Part shown: positions 33,088-42,648 of the stretch, piece by piece
Position numbering within the stretch: position 1 is the first letter of the stretch
Layout of the letters: the number at the start of each line of letters is the position of its first letter
Origin: Caballeronia insecticola
GTDB taxonomy: Bacteria; Pseudomonadota; Gammaproteobacteria; Burkholderiales; Burkholderiaceae
DNA: 64,000 nt
Direction of reading: 5' to 3'
Assembly (NCBI RefSeq): GCF_000402035.1
Contig: NC_021288.1
Location: forward strand, 836,831 to 900,830
Made by a program: the position numbers and the translations under genes
Notes under the pieces: generated by a model
What the model was told of the DNA's origin: nothing
Databases searched by the model: none
Seen by the model: the letters and a program-made list of their open reading frames with translations, nothing else

Positions 33088-33615
33088 ATGAAAAAAACCG
33101 CACCGAGTCGAAACCCGCAACAGGCGGGCGTGCAGACCGATCGCGTCGATCGCGCGATTCTGCGTCAGTTGCAGCGCGATGCATCGATCTCTAATGTCGC
33201 GCTCGCCGAGAAGGTCAATCTGAGCGCGCCCGCGTGTCTGCGGCGCGTCGAGCGGCTGCGCGAGGCGGGCTTAATCCGCAGGACTGTCGCCCTCCTCGAT
33301 CCGAAAGCACTCGACGCAGGCATGCTCGTGCTGATCGGCGTGATCCTCGACCGCTCCACGCCCGATTCCTTCGATGCCTTCGAGAAAGCCGCGCAGAAAG
33401 TGCCCGGCTGCATGGAGTGTCACGTGGTGACGGGCGAGTTCGACTTCTTCATGCTGATCCGCACGCGCGACAGCGAGAGCTTCAACCGTCTGCACGCCGA
33501 GAAGCTGCTTTATCTGCCCGGCGTCCGGCAGATTCGCACCTTCGTCGTCTTGCGCGAAGTTCTCTCGACGACGGCGTTTCCCATCGGCGAAACGGCCGGA
33601 ACGCGCTCGGCCTGA
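33088..33615 (+). CDS. acdR: Lrp/AsnC-family regulator of ACC deaminase
   Basis: A 175-residue Lrp/AsnC protein. The N-terminal HTH (about 20-65) has ISNVALAEKVNLSAPACLRR. The C-terminal RAM ligand-binding domain (about 80-155) has CHVVTGEFDFFMLIRTRD. The divergent position next to acdS identifies it as AcdR, which activates acdS in response to ACC. The ATG at 33088 begins a Lys-rich stretch before the HTH; longer in-frame starts exist but are less likely. Confidence 0.93.
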   Translation: MKKTAPSRNPQQAGVQTDRVDRAILRQLQRDASISNVALAEKVNLSAPACLRRVERLREAGLIRRTVALLDPKALDAGMLVLIGVILDRSTPDSFDAFEKAAQKVPGCMECHVVTGEFDFFMLIRTRDSESFNRLHAEKLLYLPGVRQIRTFVVLREVLSTTAFPIGETAGTRSA

Positions 33616-33688
33616 ACTTGCGGACGTCCGAAAAACACAACTTTGCGAAAGACCTGCTGAAAAATTACGCTACGATTCAGGGTTTTCC

Positions 33689-36073
33689 ATGCTCGGGGCA
33701 CCCCGTTTCGTTGTGACTGCGTCCGATTTCAAAGCCTGGGCCAAGGCCGTTCTGGCTCGCCTCGCGGTGCGGCTGCGCCCGCATCTGCGGCCCCGCACGC
33801 TGCTTCTTCTGCCGGCGCTTTTCGTGCTCTACGTGCTGGTGCTGATTCCGTTCACGCCCGGCATCCGCGATATTCGCCGCGCGAAAGTCGATCGGCCCGC
33901 GCAAATCTATTCCGCCGACGGCAAGCTGCTCGCCGAATTCAAGCCGACGCATCGCGAATGGGTGAGCCTCAAGGAAATCTCGCCGCAAGTGGTCGATGCG
34001 CTGATCGCGACGGAAGACCGGCGCTTCTATCAGCATCACGGCATCGATTTCAAACGCACGGCATCGGCGGCGCTGCATACGCTCAAGGGCGACAAGCAAG
34101 GCGGCTCCACGCTCACGCAGCAACTCGCGCGCAATCTCTATCCGGAGGAAATCGGCCGCTCGCAGACCGTTACGCGCAAGCTGAAGGAAGCCATCACCGC
34201 GTTCAAGATCGAAGCGCTTTATTCGAAGGATGAGATCCTCGAAACCTATCTGAACACGGTGCCGTTTCTCTACAACGCGTACGGCATCGAAATGGCGGCG
34301 CGCACTTACTTCGACAAATCCGCGGGCCAGCTCGACGTGCTTCAGAGCGCGACGCTCATCGGCATGTTGAAGGGCAATAGCTATTACAACCCGGTGATCA
34401 ATCCCGAGCGCGCGCTGGACCGGCGCAATATCGTGCTCGGGCAGATGGTGAAGTTCGGCCATCTGCCGGCGGCGAAGCTCGACGCGCTCGAAAAACGTCC
34501 GCTGCGCATCGACTTCGAGCGGCAGACCGAAGAGCCCGGACGCGCGCCGCATTTCGCGCAGCAATTGCGCAAGTGGCTCATCGGCTGGGCCGACGACAAC
34601 GACTACAACATCTATTCCGATGGCCTTATCGTGCGCACGACCATCGACTCGCGCTTGCAGACCATGGCGACGAATTCGCTCGCGTGGCAGGGCAACCAGT
34701 TGCAGTCGATCGCCAATGCGGCGTGGGGCGGACGCGGCGGCTGCGCGAACGCGGATGCGAATCTCGCGCATGCGTTCATCCGCGAGACGGGCGACTATCG
34801 CGCGGCGCGCGATGGCGGCATGAACGACGCCGACGCCATCAAAAAGCTCGGCGCGGACCGCGCGTTCATGCAGACGCTGTGCGAGAACAAGACGCGCGTG
34901 CAGGCCGCGTTCGTCGCGCTCGATCCGCGCAACGGCCAGATCAAGGCATGGGTCGGCAGTCGCGACTTCACGCAGGATCCGTTCGATCACGTCGCGCAGG
35001 CGCGCCGCCAGCCCGGCTCGACCTTCAAGCCGTTCGTCTACGGCGCGGCGTTCGAACACGGCGCGAAGCCGACCGACACGTTCATCGATCAGGCCGTGGA
35101 AATTCCGGTGAAAGGCGCGGAAACGTGGCGCCCGACCGACGACTCGCCGCCGTCCGGCCGCCCGGTGAGCCTGCGCGACGGCATCGCGTATTCGAAGAAC
35201 CGCATCACCGCGCAATTGATGGAATCGGTCGGACCGGGGCGCGTGGCGCGGCTCGCGCGCGACATGGGCGTGCGCGAAAGCCATCTGGATGTGGTGCCGT
35301 CGCTCGCGCTCGGCACCAGTCCCGTCACGCTGAAGGAGATGGTGTCGTCGTACGGCACCATCGCCAATGACGGCAGCTACATGGAGCCGCTGCTCGTCAC
35401 GCGTATCGAGAACAAGGAAGGCGAAGTGCTCGCGCAGTTCGAGAGCGCGCCGGAGCGCGCGTTGTCGGTGGATGCGACGCGCACGCTCGTCGACGTGATG
35501 CGTGACGTGATCAATCGCGGCACCGGCACGGCGATCCGCACGCGCTTCAACATTCGCGCGGACGTCGCGGGCAAGACCGGCACGACGCAGGACAACGCGG
35601 ACGGCTGGTTCATCCTGATGCATCCGCAACTGGTGGCGGGCGCGTGGGTCGGCTTCAACGACAGCCGCGTCACGCTGCGCAGCGATTACTGGGGACAAGG
35701 CGCGCACAGCGCGTTGCCGATCATCGGCGACTTCATGCAGCGCTCGTTGCGTTCGCGTCTGATCGACGCGAACGCGCGCTTCGACACGCAGGAGACGCCA
35801 AGCCTGTGGCACACGATGGTGACGCGCGTGCGCACGTGGTTCGCGCAGACCTTCACGAAGGAACCGAAGCCGACCGCGACGAAGCAAACGTCGGCGCAAA
35901 AACCCGTGCGCGTGAAGCGCGCGCCGGCCGAACCGGTGGCCGAAGTGACCGAAGCGCCTGAAGCACCTGGAGCACAGCCTCAGCCGCCCCTATTCACGAC
36001 GATGCCGCCGATCCTCCCGTCTCCCGCCGACGATACGGCCAGCGACGCGCCCGCGAGCCAGACGCAGCAATAA
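33689..36073 (+). CDS. Class A penicillin-binding protein (glycosyltransferase plus transpeptidase)
   Basis: A 794-residue bifunctional murein synthase. One membrane anchor is at about 37-55. The GT51 domain has EDRRFYQHHGID (catalytic Glu109) and GGSTLTQQLARNLY (138-151). The transpeptidase domain has SxxK at Ser444-Lys447 (GSTFKP), SxN at Ser502-Asn504 (YSKN) and KTG at Lys629 (GKTGTT). The C-terminal 90 residues are Pro/Ala/Glu-rich and probably disordered. It resembles PBP1A-type proteins but lacks a long OB-fold region; it is likely a second, accessory class A enzyme. It stands alone and converges with the GT-C gene, 13 bp apart. Confidence 0.93.
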   Translation: MLGAPRFVVTASDFKAWAKAVLARLAVRLRPHLRPRTLLLLPALFVLYVLVLIPFTPGIRDIRRAKVDRPAQIYSADGKLLAEFKPTHREWVSLKEISPQVVDALIATEDRRFYQHHGIDFKRTASAALHTLKGDKQGGSTLTQQLARNLYPEEIGRSQTVTRKLKEAITAFKIEALYSKDEILETYLNTVPFLYNAYGIEMAARTYFDKSAGQLDVLQSATLIGMLKGNSYYNPVINPERALDRRNIVLGQMVKFGHLPAAKLDALEKRPLRIDFERQTEEPGRAPHFAQQLRKWLIGWADDNDYNIYSDGLIVRTTIDSRLQTMATNSLAWQGNQLQSIANAAWGGRGGCANADANLAHAFIRETGDYRAARDGGMNDADAIKKLGADRAFMQTLCENKTRVQAAFVALDPRNGQIKAWVGSRDFTQDPFDHVAQARRQPGSTFKPFVYGAAFEHGAKPTDTFIDQAVEIPVKGAETWRPTDDSPPSGRPVSLRDGIAYSKNRITAQLMESVGPGRVARLARDMGVRESHLDVVPSLALGTSPVTLKEMVSSYGTIANDGSYMEPLLVTRIENKEGEVLAQFESAPERALSVDATRTLVDVMRDVINRGTGTAIRTRFNIRADVAGKTGTTQDNADGWFILMHPQLVAGAWVGFNDSRVTLRSDYWGQGAHSALPIIGDFMQRSLRSRLIDANARFDTQETPSLWHTMVTRVRTWFAQTFTKEPKPTATKQTSAQKPVRVKRAPAEPVAEVTEAPEAPGAQPQPPLFTTMPPILPSPADDTASDAPASQTQQ

Positions 36074-36086
36074 AGCCCGGACGGTT

Positions 36087-37688
36087 TCACCGGCAACTGC
36101 GCCGCTCGTAAAGCGACCATTCGCCGGAGCGCATCAGCAAGGCGACGTCGCATTCGTCGTTGGCAAAAAAGCTCGCGGCCAGCGGCTCGGCCTTGCGCAC
36201 GAAGAAGTACCGATACGTGCGGCCGTTGTCCCGCTTCCATTCGAAGGTCTGCGGAAAGTCTTCGAGCCTCGATGCCTGGAGCGGAAACTCTGTCGGCCTG
36301 AAACGCACGATCTGCGGGATGAACATCGCAAAGTTCAGCTCGACGAAGCCGTGTTGCTCCGCCTGATACCACACGGCCTGATGCATGTAGGCCGTGGGAC
36401 TCTCGTACGCGGTGCTCGCGCGGTCGAACACGAGATTGAGCGCGCGCTGACCGGGTTCAGTACGCGCCAGCATCTGGTCCAGCGCAGCGTTTTCCGCGAT
36501 AAAGCGATGCAGCCGCACCGACTGGTCCGCCAGAAAGATCCAGCATCCCGCGACGATCGCCAGTTGAACGCCGAGTCCGCGCAGCATCCCCGGTCGGTTG
36601 CTCGACGACGCCCGCTGCGCGCCGTGCGCGGCCGGCGTCGGGGCGACGAACATCAGCGCATACGCGGGCAGCAGAAACATGGCGAAGCGCTGATACAGCA
36701 GCGAAGTCTTGAGCGCCGTGTCCGGCACGAACAGCCAGATGATGGTCACGACGACCATCGGCACCATCACCGAGCGGTCGGGGTTGATCCTGTCACGCCA
36801 GAGCCACGGCGCGGCGAACATCAACGCGACGAGAGGCAGGTACATCACGCCGTCTTTGGTCAGCCCCCATACCAGCACCGGGAACGCGAACAGACGCTTC
36901 CAGTTCCGCCAGCCCCAATCGAAAGCGACAATGTTTTCGGTCGTGCGCCCAAGAAGCGGATCGCTCACATGGCTCCACGCGGCATACACCACGCAGAGCA
37001 GAAACAGCGGCACGAAAGGCGCAAGCGTGCGCACCTTGCCCGCCAGCGAACGACGACTGACGAGCACGAAGCCGACGCCGACCGCACACGCGAACAGAAA
37101 GACGAGGCCGTGACAGAAGAACAGCGCCGTCCCTGCGAGGACCACGCCGATGCCTTTCTGAAGCGACGGTGTCGTGGCAAAACGGTGCGCCAGCCAGATG
37201 AACAGCATGCCCACCGGCGCCGCGACCAGAAACGTATAGAAGCCCCATGCGAACGCGAAGCCGAAAAAGCCCGGTACGAAAAGCACGTCGAGACGAGGGT
37301 CGCCGTTGAGATGCCGGCGAAAGCCGATACAGGACGCGACGAACGCGAAGTAAGCCAGCATCAGCAACAGCTTGAGCGCGACGGATACAGGCATCACGTA
37401 CGTGAGCGGCAGCGCGAGCCCGTAGCCCACCAGATAAGGCGTGAACAGATTGATCTGTACGAGGCTCTGCCACGGCGACGCATGCTCGAGCAAATCGCGC
37501 AGCAACATCACCTGCCCCGCGTGCTGCGGCAGATCGGCGAACGGCGGGCGCGGCGCAAGCCAGAACAACACTGCGCCGTACAGCAACGTCACGATGAACA
37601 ACGCGCGCGGCAGCATGGCAATGAGCGGACTGCTGCGCGAGAACGGCGCGCTTGCGGACGACACGGAACGTTCGGCAGGCATGTTCAT
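36087..37688 (-). CDS. Polytopic membrane protein, GT-C-like
   Basis: A 533-residue protein with about eleven to twelve membrane segments. The first periplasmic loop carries RPPFADLPQHAGQVMLLRDL, an Asp-containing loop placed as in GT-C glycosyltransferases. The last 100 residues are a soluble, probably periplasmic domain. No named family was recognised. It is the third gene in a minus-strand series behind the HAD-UbiA fusion and the SMR protein, 50 bp after the latter. A transferase using a lipid-linked sugar is the most reasonable guess. Confidence 0.7.
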   Translation of the reverse strand: MNMPAERSVSSASAPFSRSSPLIAMLPRALFIVTLLYGAVLFWLAPRPPFADLPQHAGQVMLLRDLLEHASPWQSLVQINLFTPYLVGYGLALPLTYVMPVSVALKLLLMLAYFAFVASCIGFRRHLNGDPRLDVLFVPGFFGFAFAWGFYTFLVAAPVGMLFIWLAHRFATTPSLQKGIGVVLAGTALFFCHGLVFLFACAVGVGFVLVSRRSLAGKVRTLAPFVPLFLLCVVYAAWSHVSDPLLGRTTENIVAFDWGWRNWKRLFAFPVLVWGLTKDGVMYLPLVALMFAAPWLWRDRINPDRSVMVPMVVVTIIWLFVPDTALKTSLLYQRFAMFLLPAYALMFVAPTPAAHGAQRASSSNRPGMLRGLGVQLAIVAGCWIFLADQSVRLHRFIAENAALDQMLARTEPGQRALNLVFDRASTAYESPTAYMHQAVWYQAEQHGFVELNFAMFIPQIVRFRPTEFPLQASRLEDFPQTFEWKRDNGRTYRYFFVRKAEPLAASFFANDECDVALLMRSGEWSLYERRSCR

Positions 37689-37691
37689 GGC

Positions 37692-37711
37692 GTGTGCTCG
37701 AGTGTGCTCGA
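37692..37711 (+). repeat. Tandem 10-bp duplication
   Basis: GTGTGCTCGA occurs twice without a gap just upstream of the start of the GT-C-like gene. It lies in the short gap between that gene and the SMR gene and could be a duplication in the leader. Confidence 0.85.
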
Positions 37712-37738
37712 CGATGAAGCGCGGATGATGCCCGGTTC

Positions 37739-38110
37739 CTACGAACGTACGACCCCGGTTCCCGGCATGTACAACACCATGACGCTCGCGAGGAGCAGCA
37801 ACGCGCCGGTCATGGTGCGCATCGAGAGGCCGCCGCCGAGCGCAGCGTCGAACAGAAGAATCTCGACCAGCGTGATGGCGACCATCATCGGATAGGCGAT
37901 GCTCAGTTCGACCTGCTTCAACGCGAGCGCATAGAAGGCAAAGCCGGCACCATAGGCGCCGATTGCGGCAAGCCGCAAGCCGAGCGGCTTGGCCGCGAGG
38001 CCCGCAATGAGGAGATCAGTCGGCAAGACGGGCAGACGCCCCGCGAAACGCAGCAAGAGACTCGCGAGGGCGCTGCATGTCCCGCTCAGGAATACGAGAA
38101 AAAAAGGCAT
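37739..38110 (-). CDS. Small multidrug-resistance (SMR)-type transporter
   Basis: A 123-residue protein with four membrane segments and the SMR/EamA half-repeat pattern: YALALKQVELSIAYPMMVA, and late LLLASVMVLY. SMR relatives include drug exporters, but also ArnE/ArnF-type flippases of undecaprenyl-phospho-aminoarabinose. Because it is wedged 19 bp behind a UbiA-type prenyl-phosphate sugar transferase, a role in flipping a polyprenyl-phospho-sugar seems likelier than drug export. That is an inference. Confidence 0.78.
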   Translation of the reverse strand: MPFFLVFLSGTCSALASLLLRFAGRLPVLPTDLLIAGLAAKPLGLRLAAIGAYGAGFAFYALALKQVELSIAYPMMVAITLVEILLFDAALGGGLSMRTMTGALLLLASVMVLYMPGTGVVRS

Positions 38111-38129
38111 AAGGTCAGATGGATGTTCG

Positions 38130-39566
38130 TCAGGAAGCGGCGATAACGGTACCCACGCACAGCGCGAGAACCAGCAGACTCAGGCGGTCCCGGATCGCGA
38201 AGACGATCGGGTCGTCATGCATCTGCCCGCGGAAAGCGACCATCCAGATACGGCTGATCCAGAAGAGCGCCAGGCCGAAGAGAAACCACAGCGCCTGCTG
38301 ATGACGATAAAGCAGCGTCACGTCCGCGGAATTCATATAGAGCGCGAGAACCAGCACCGCGAGATAGCCGGATGCCGTGCCGAACGACCGGAGAATGCCG
38401 AGATCCTGCGTGAGATACGCGCGTCCCACGGCTTCGCCGCCGCCGGAGCGTTGCAGGAGTGCGTCGAGTTCGGCGTAGCGTTTGACCATCGCGAGGCTCA
38501 GGAAAATCAGCACCGAGAACATGATCAGCCAGTACGACAGCGGGATACCACCCGCCGCGCCGCCCCCGGCAATGCGCGCCGTGTACAACGCGGCAAGCAC
38601 GAAGACGTCGACCAGCAGAATGCGCTTGAGCGCGAACGAATACGCGACGGTCGTCACGAAGTAGCACGCGAGCACGATGATGAAATCGACAGGCAGCAAC
38701 ACGGCGAGCCCGGCACTGGCGAGCAGAAGCGCGATCGTCATGACGATGCCGACGATCAACGGCAACTCGCCCGACGCGAACGGCCGCTTGCACTTGCGCG
38801 CGTGACGCCGGTCGGCATCGAGATCGAGCATGTCGTTCAGCAAGTACACCGACGACGCGCAGAAGCAAAACGCCAGAAACGCGATGCACTCGGCGGCGAT
38901 CGCGCGGTGATCGGTGAACCGGTGCGAAGCCAGCAAGGGCAGAAAGATCAGAAGATTTTTCACCCACTGGTATACGCGCATTTCGCGCAGCACGAGGCGA
39001 AAGAACGAGCGCTTCTGTTCGAAGACGAGCGTCGTGTCGTTGACCTTCCTCGCCGCGCCCGCAATGTGACGATTGCCCACCACGATCGCCATGCGCGCGA
39101 GCTTCCATACGGGCACATCGACGAGCGCGTTACCGCAATAGTCGAAGCCCCGCTCGCCGAACTCGTCGCGCAATGCGCCCGCCTTGTTCGCCCCGGAGAA
39201 GTTGCGCGTCTCGTCGCTCGCGCGCACGCCCTTGAAGAAGCCGAAATGCGTGGCCACTTGTTCCGCGAGACGCCGGTTCGACGCGGTGCAGAGGTACAGA
39301 TCCCGCCCGCTCGAAGTCTCCTCGCGCAGATACGCGACCAGCTTCGCATCGTAGGGAAGCAGCGAAACATCCAGCGCGACGCGCTCGGCAATCTGCGACT
39401 TCAGATAGGCCCGTCCGCGCATCAGCCAGACGAAGCAATGGAACAGATAGAGCGGATTGCGCTTCACGAGCACGAGAAACGACTCGACCAGAAGATCCGC
39501 ATGAGTCAGCGTGCCATCCAGATCAACACAAATCGGGACGTTCAACTGGGCGTTGACCTGGGACAT
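38130..39566 (-). CDS. HAD hydrolase fused to a UbiA-type prenyltransferase (DPPR synthase-like)
   Basis: A 478-residue fusion. Residues 1-175 form a HAD domain: DLDGTL (Asp15, Asp17), CTASN near 93-97, and FDYCGNALVD near 141-150. Residues about 195-478 form a UbiA-type domain with eight or nine membrane segments. Its first Asp motif is NDMLDLDADRRHARKCKRP (244-262), the second lies near VDVFVLAALYTARIAGG. The first motif resembles decaprenyl-phosphate phosphoribosyltransferase (DPPR synthase), which makes a polyprenyl-phospho-ribose; the HAD domain could remove the 5-phosphate afterwards. It leads a series with an SMR-type and a GT-C-like gene. Confidence 0.88.
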   Translation of the reverse strand: MSQVNAQLNVPICVDLDGTLTHADLLVESFLVLVKRNPLYLFHCFVWLMRGRAYLKSQIAERVALDVSLLPYDAKLVAYLREETSSGRDLYLCTASNRRLAEQVATHFGFFKGVRASDETRNFSGANKAGALRDEFGERGFDYCGNALVDVPVWKLARMAIVVGNRHIAGAARKVNDTTLVFEQKRSFFRLVLREMRVYQWVKNLLIFLPLLASHRFTDHRAIAAECIAFLAFCFCASSVYLLNDMLDLDADRRHARKCKRPFASGELPLIVGIVMTIALLLASAGLAVLLPVDFIIVLACYFVTTVAYSFALKRILLVDVFVLAALYTARIAGGGAAGGIPLSYWLIMFSVLIFLSLAMVKRYAELDALLQRSGGGEAVGRAYLTQDLGILRSFGTASGYLAVLVLALYMNSADVTLLYRHQQALWFLFGLALFWISRIWMVAFRGQMHDDPIVFAIRDRLSLLVLALCVGTVIAAS

Positions 39567-39802
39567 GCCTCACCTCGTTAAGGTCTTGGAAGGGGACTGA
39601 TTGCTGTCGTTGGGGCGTCCAGATAGATGCCGGACGGTCGCGGAATTCCGCGCCGTTGGCTCGCTCATGCTACCGTCGGCGGCTCGATCTTCGGTGCGGT
39701 AGCCCACCTTCGTTGCCACAAATCTGAGCGAACATGCGGGGTCCGTCTGGATGCCCGCACGCCGTCAAAAGGGTTCGGAGGGCATCAACCCTGGAGAATC
39801 CC

Positions 39803-40987
39803 ATGCCACATGCATCGGTTGCCCGACGCGGCGCCCGCTGGTTGCTTCTGGTCGTGACGTACTACATGGTCGCGGCAGCGGCCTTCCACGGCTACTTCGC
39901 AAAATGGCAGTTTCGCGACGACATACCCGGGATAACACTACCCAGCATGCTCGACGGCACCGCCGCCCGACCGTTCGTATACAGACAGCTTCTGCCCGCG
40001 ATCGCCAACGAAGTGGACCACGTCCTGCCGCAGAAACTGCGCACGGTCGCAATGACTGCGCTGTTCGCGGATGACCGCGCGCGCGGTCCGATCGCGAAGT
40101 TTTATCCGGGCGCCAGGGACGCGCGCGATCCCGCCTACACGCTGCGCTATTACATGGTCTTTTATATGTCGTTCGCGGCGCTGTTTCTCGCGCTGTTCGC
40201 CATGCGCGCGGTATGCCTTGCGCTCAAGTCGGGGGACGCCGCGGCAACGCTCGCACCGATGGTCGTCGCGCTGGCTTTGCCTTTGGTTCTCACGGAAGGC
40301 GGCTACTTCTACGACTTCCCGGAGCTGTTGTTCATGGCGCTCGCCGTATGGATGGCGATCGAAGGCCGCGTGCTCTGGCTTTTAGTGCTCACCGTGATCG
40401 CGACGCTGAACAAGGAGCCCTTCCTGTTCTTCACGTTGACCCTGTATCCCTTCCTGCGCGCGAATTTCTCCCTTCGCAAGACCCTGACGCTGCACGCGAT
40501 CATGCTGGCGCTGGCCGCGACGGTCAACGTATTGATCAAGATGCGCTATGCGCACAACGACGGCGGCGTCGTCGAGTATCACTTGCTCGACAACTTCGCT
40601 TTCTTCATTCATCCGATGAGCTATCTGCGCTTCGAGGCCAACTACGGTGTGATCACGGCGAAGGGCTTCAATGTGATTATCATCGCGATTGCGGTGCTGT
40701 TGCTGCGATCGGGCTGGAGCCGTCTTCCGGAAGTCATGCGGCGGCATGTGTGGATTGCCGTGGTCGTCAACGTGCCGCTATTTCTGCTGTTCGGTTTCCA
40801 CGATGAATTGCGCAACCTGAGCATGTTGCTGCTCGGCATGCTGATGATCGTCAATACGAATATATCGACGTGGCTCGAACCGCGCGAAGTCACGGCCAGG
40901 GTTCGCGAACCTGCAGGCAGCGCCGTACCCGTTCGTTCCACCGCGCTCGGCGGAACAGACGAACCGGGACTGGTCCGTTCGGACTGA
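39803..40987 (+). CDS. Polytopic membrane protein of unknown function
   Basis: A 394-residue protein with about ten membrane segments. The first periplasmic loop (about 30-90) contains RPFVYRQLLP, a motif recurring in bacterial membrane proteins near glycan genes, and acidic residues as in GT-C enzymes. No family was recognised with certainty. The ATG at 39803 has GGAG eight bases upstream. It is divergent from the HAD-UbiA gene across 236 bp and followed, 269 bp later, by the GT87 gene. Confidence 0.68.
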   Translation: MPHASVARRGARWLLLVVTYYMVAAAAFHGYFAKWQFRDDIPGITLPSMLDGTAARPFVYRQLLPAIANEVDHVLPQKLRTVAMTALFADDRARGPIAKFYPGARDARDPAYTLRYYMVFYMSFAALFLALFAMRAVCLALKSGDAAATLAPMVVALALPLVLTEGGYFYDFPELLFMALAVWMAIEGRVLWLLVLTVIATLNKEPFLFFTLTLYPFLRANFSLRKTLTLHAIMLALAATVNVLIKMRYAHNDGGVVEYHLLDNFAFFIHPMSYLRFEANYGVITAKGFNVIIIAIAVLLLRSGWSRLPEVMRRHVWIAVVVNVPLFLLFGFHDELRNLSMLLLGMLMIVNTNISTWLEPREVTARVREPAGSAVPVRSTALGGTDEPGLVRSD

Positions 40988-41256
40988 GTTGTATCGGGCG
41001 AGCGGCAGCACTGACATGCCTCGGTAATTTTGTGGCGGAAGGACTTTCCGCCCCTCCGCTCTTTGTGCGCCAGCCCACGTTCGCGCTTTTTTCAGAAGCC
41101 CATCATCCCACTGCAAGCACTGCCTCCCACATTGTGCGCATACGTGACGCGCACAGGCATGTGCACAAGCGAACGTTCGTACAGACCGCGCTATGCGGCG
41201 GCGAGCGAAAATAAAATCGATAAGGCTCTGAGACGAAGCCAAAGGAGGATGCGCGA
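40988..41256. other. Intergenic stretch, 269 bp
   Basis: No gene is visible between the two membrane-protein genes. A purine-rich CAAAGGAGG-type ribosome-binding site at the right end (about 41240-41250) serves the GT87 gene. Confidence 0.5.
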
Positions 41257-42648
41257 ATGAACTCGCGACAGACGTTCGGTTCACCCATGCAACATGCACG
41301 CCCCACTCCGCCGGAGACACGAACGCGAGCACTGCTGCTTCGTGCCGCGCTGATCGTGTTTGTCCTGCTGCCCGCCGCCGATCTGATCAGTTTTGCGATT
41401 CTGCGTTTATGGCTTCATAAGGAATATGCGCCCACGCTCGGGTTCGTCTGGGCTTGGGCGCGATCGACGTGGTGGCACTCCACCGCCATCGATGACTCAT
41501 GGGCGCCCATGCGCGCCGCGCTCGACTGGCTGCATGCACATGCAGGCGGCAACCTCTACGATCGCCTTTTCTTCGTCGATCACGTCAAGTTCCAGTACGC
41601 GCCGAGCGCGTTGTTGCCTCTGCGCGCGCTGGAGGCGCTTTCCCTCGATTCGAGCGATGCCGCGCTGAATCGCTTCGACGCATGGGTCATCCTGCTCAAC
41701 GCGGCGACGTGCGGGCTTATTGCCTACCTACTCGCCGGGCGCTCCGACACGAATGCCCGCTTTCGCTGGCACTGGGCGATCCTGGCAACCTTGGCGACGC
41801 TGACTTATTTTCCGTTGCAACGGGCGTTTGTTCTCGGCCAGGTTCAGGTCTGGAACAATGCCTTGTTCGCGCTCGCGGCGCTCGCCTGGATTCTCGACAG
41901 ACGTTTGCTGGCGGGCGCGTTGATCGGGTTGATATGCCTGCTCAAGCCGCAGTTTCTGCTCTTCATTCTGTGGGCCGTGTTAAGGCGCGAGTGGCGTTTT
42001 TGCGCGGGCTGGCTGGGCGTCGTCGTAATCGGTGGCGTGACGTCGCTGATCGTGTTCGGCCTTAGCAACCATCTCGGCTATCTCGCGGTTCTGCGTGCAT
42101 TGTCGCGCACCGGTGAGGCGTACATCGCCAATCAATCGATCAACGGTTTTCTCAACCGGCTGGTCGGCACGGATGCGACGCCCGACATCTGGAAAGCCAA
42201 TGATTTCCCCGTCTACAGCCCGATCGTGTATTTGGGTACGCTGTGCACGTCCGCCGTGCTGATCGGGGCCGCACTGCTTGCGCCGTTGCGCACGCGCGCA
42301 CAATCCAGATTGTTCGATTTTCTCTGCGGCGCGCTGACGTTCACCATTGCATCGCCGATCGCGTGGGAGCATCACTTCGGGATCGCGCCGGTCATCTTTC
42401 TCGTGTTGGTGCTGAGTCTCGCGGTTTGCGCACCATCGAAGACACGCACCATTGCGCTCGTCGTGTTGAGCGCGTCGTACTTCGTTACAGGCGTCTGGCT
42501 GCGTGGATCGTGGATGCTGGCGGGCGTGCTCGCGACGCTCGGCCTCGTATATTGGTCGATGTTCAGCGCATCCGTTCGCGATCCCACAACCGGTCCGCCG
42601 GCAGCCCGATCACGCGACACACTGACGAATCCTCAAAGCCCGACCTGA
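41257..42648 (+). CDS. GT87-family glycosyltransferase, polytopic
   Basis: A 463-residue protein with about eleven membrane segments and the GT87 pattern: an acidic first loop, GQVQVWNNALFALAALAW, then AGALIGLICLLKPQ and SINGFLNRLVG. GT87 members such as PimE use polyprenyl-phospho-sugars on the outer face of the membrane. The start at ATG 41257 follows AAAGGAGG closely. The 3' end overlaps that of the GlxA-type gene by 16 bp, tail to tail. Donor and acceptor are unknown. Confidence 0.83.
   Translation: MNSRQTFGSPMQHARPTPPETRTRALLLRAALIVFVLLPAADLISFAILRLWLHKEYAPTLGFVWAWARSTWWHSTAIDDSWAPMRAALDWLHAHAGGNLYDRLFFVDHVKFQYAPSALLPLRALEALSLDSSDAALNRFDAWVILLNAATCGLIAYLLAGRSDTNARFRWHWAILATLATLTYFPLQRAFVLGQVQVWNNALFALAALAWILDRRLLAGALIGLICLLKPQFLLFILWAVLRREWRFCAGWLGVVVIGGVTSLIVFGLSNHLGYLAVLRALSRTGEAYIANQSINGFLNRLVGTDATPDIWKANDFPVYSPIVYLGTLCTSAVLIGAALLAPLRTRAQSRLFDFLCGALTFTIASPIAWEHHFGIAPVIFLVLVLSLAVCAPSKTRTIALVVLSASYFVTGVWLRGSWMLAGVLATLGLVYWSMFSASVRDPTTGPPAARSRDTLTNPQSPT

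Noticed and set aside
33677..35899. 740-codon minus-strand frame opposite the penicillin-binding protein
   Set aside because: It mirrors the codon pattern of a strongly coding plus strand and has no domain.
37692..37711. Tandem 10-bp repeat considered as a CRISPR or mobile-element trace
   Set aside because: There are only two units, no spacers, no transposase and no inverted ends nearby; it is listed only as a short duplication.
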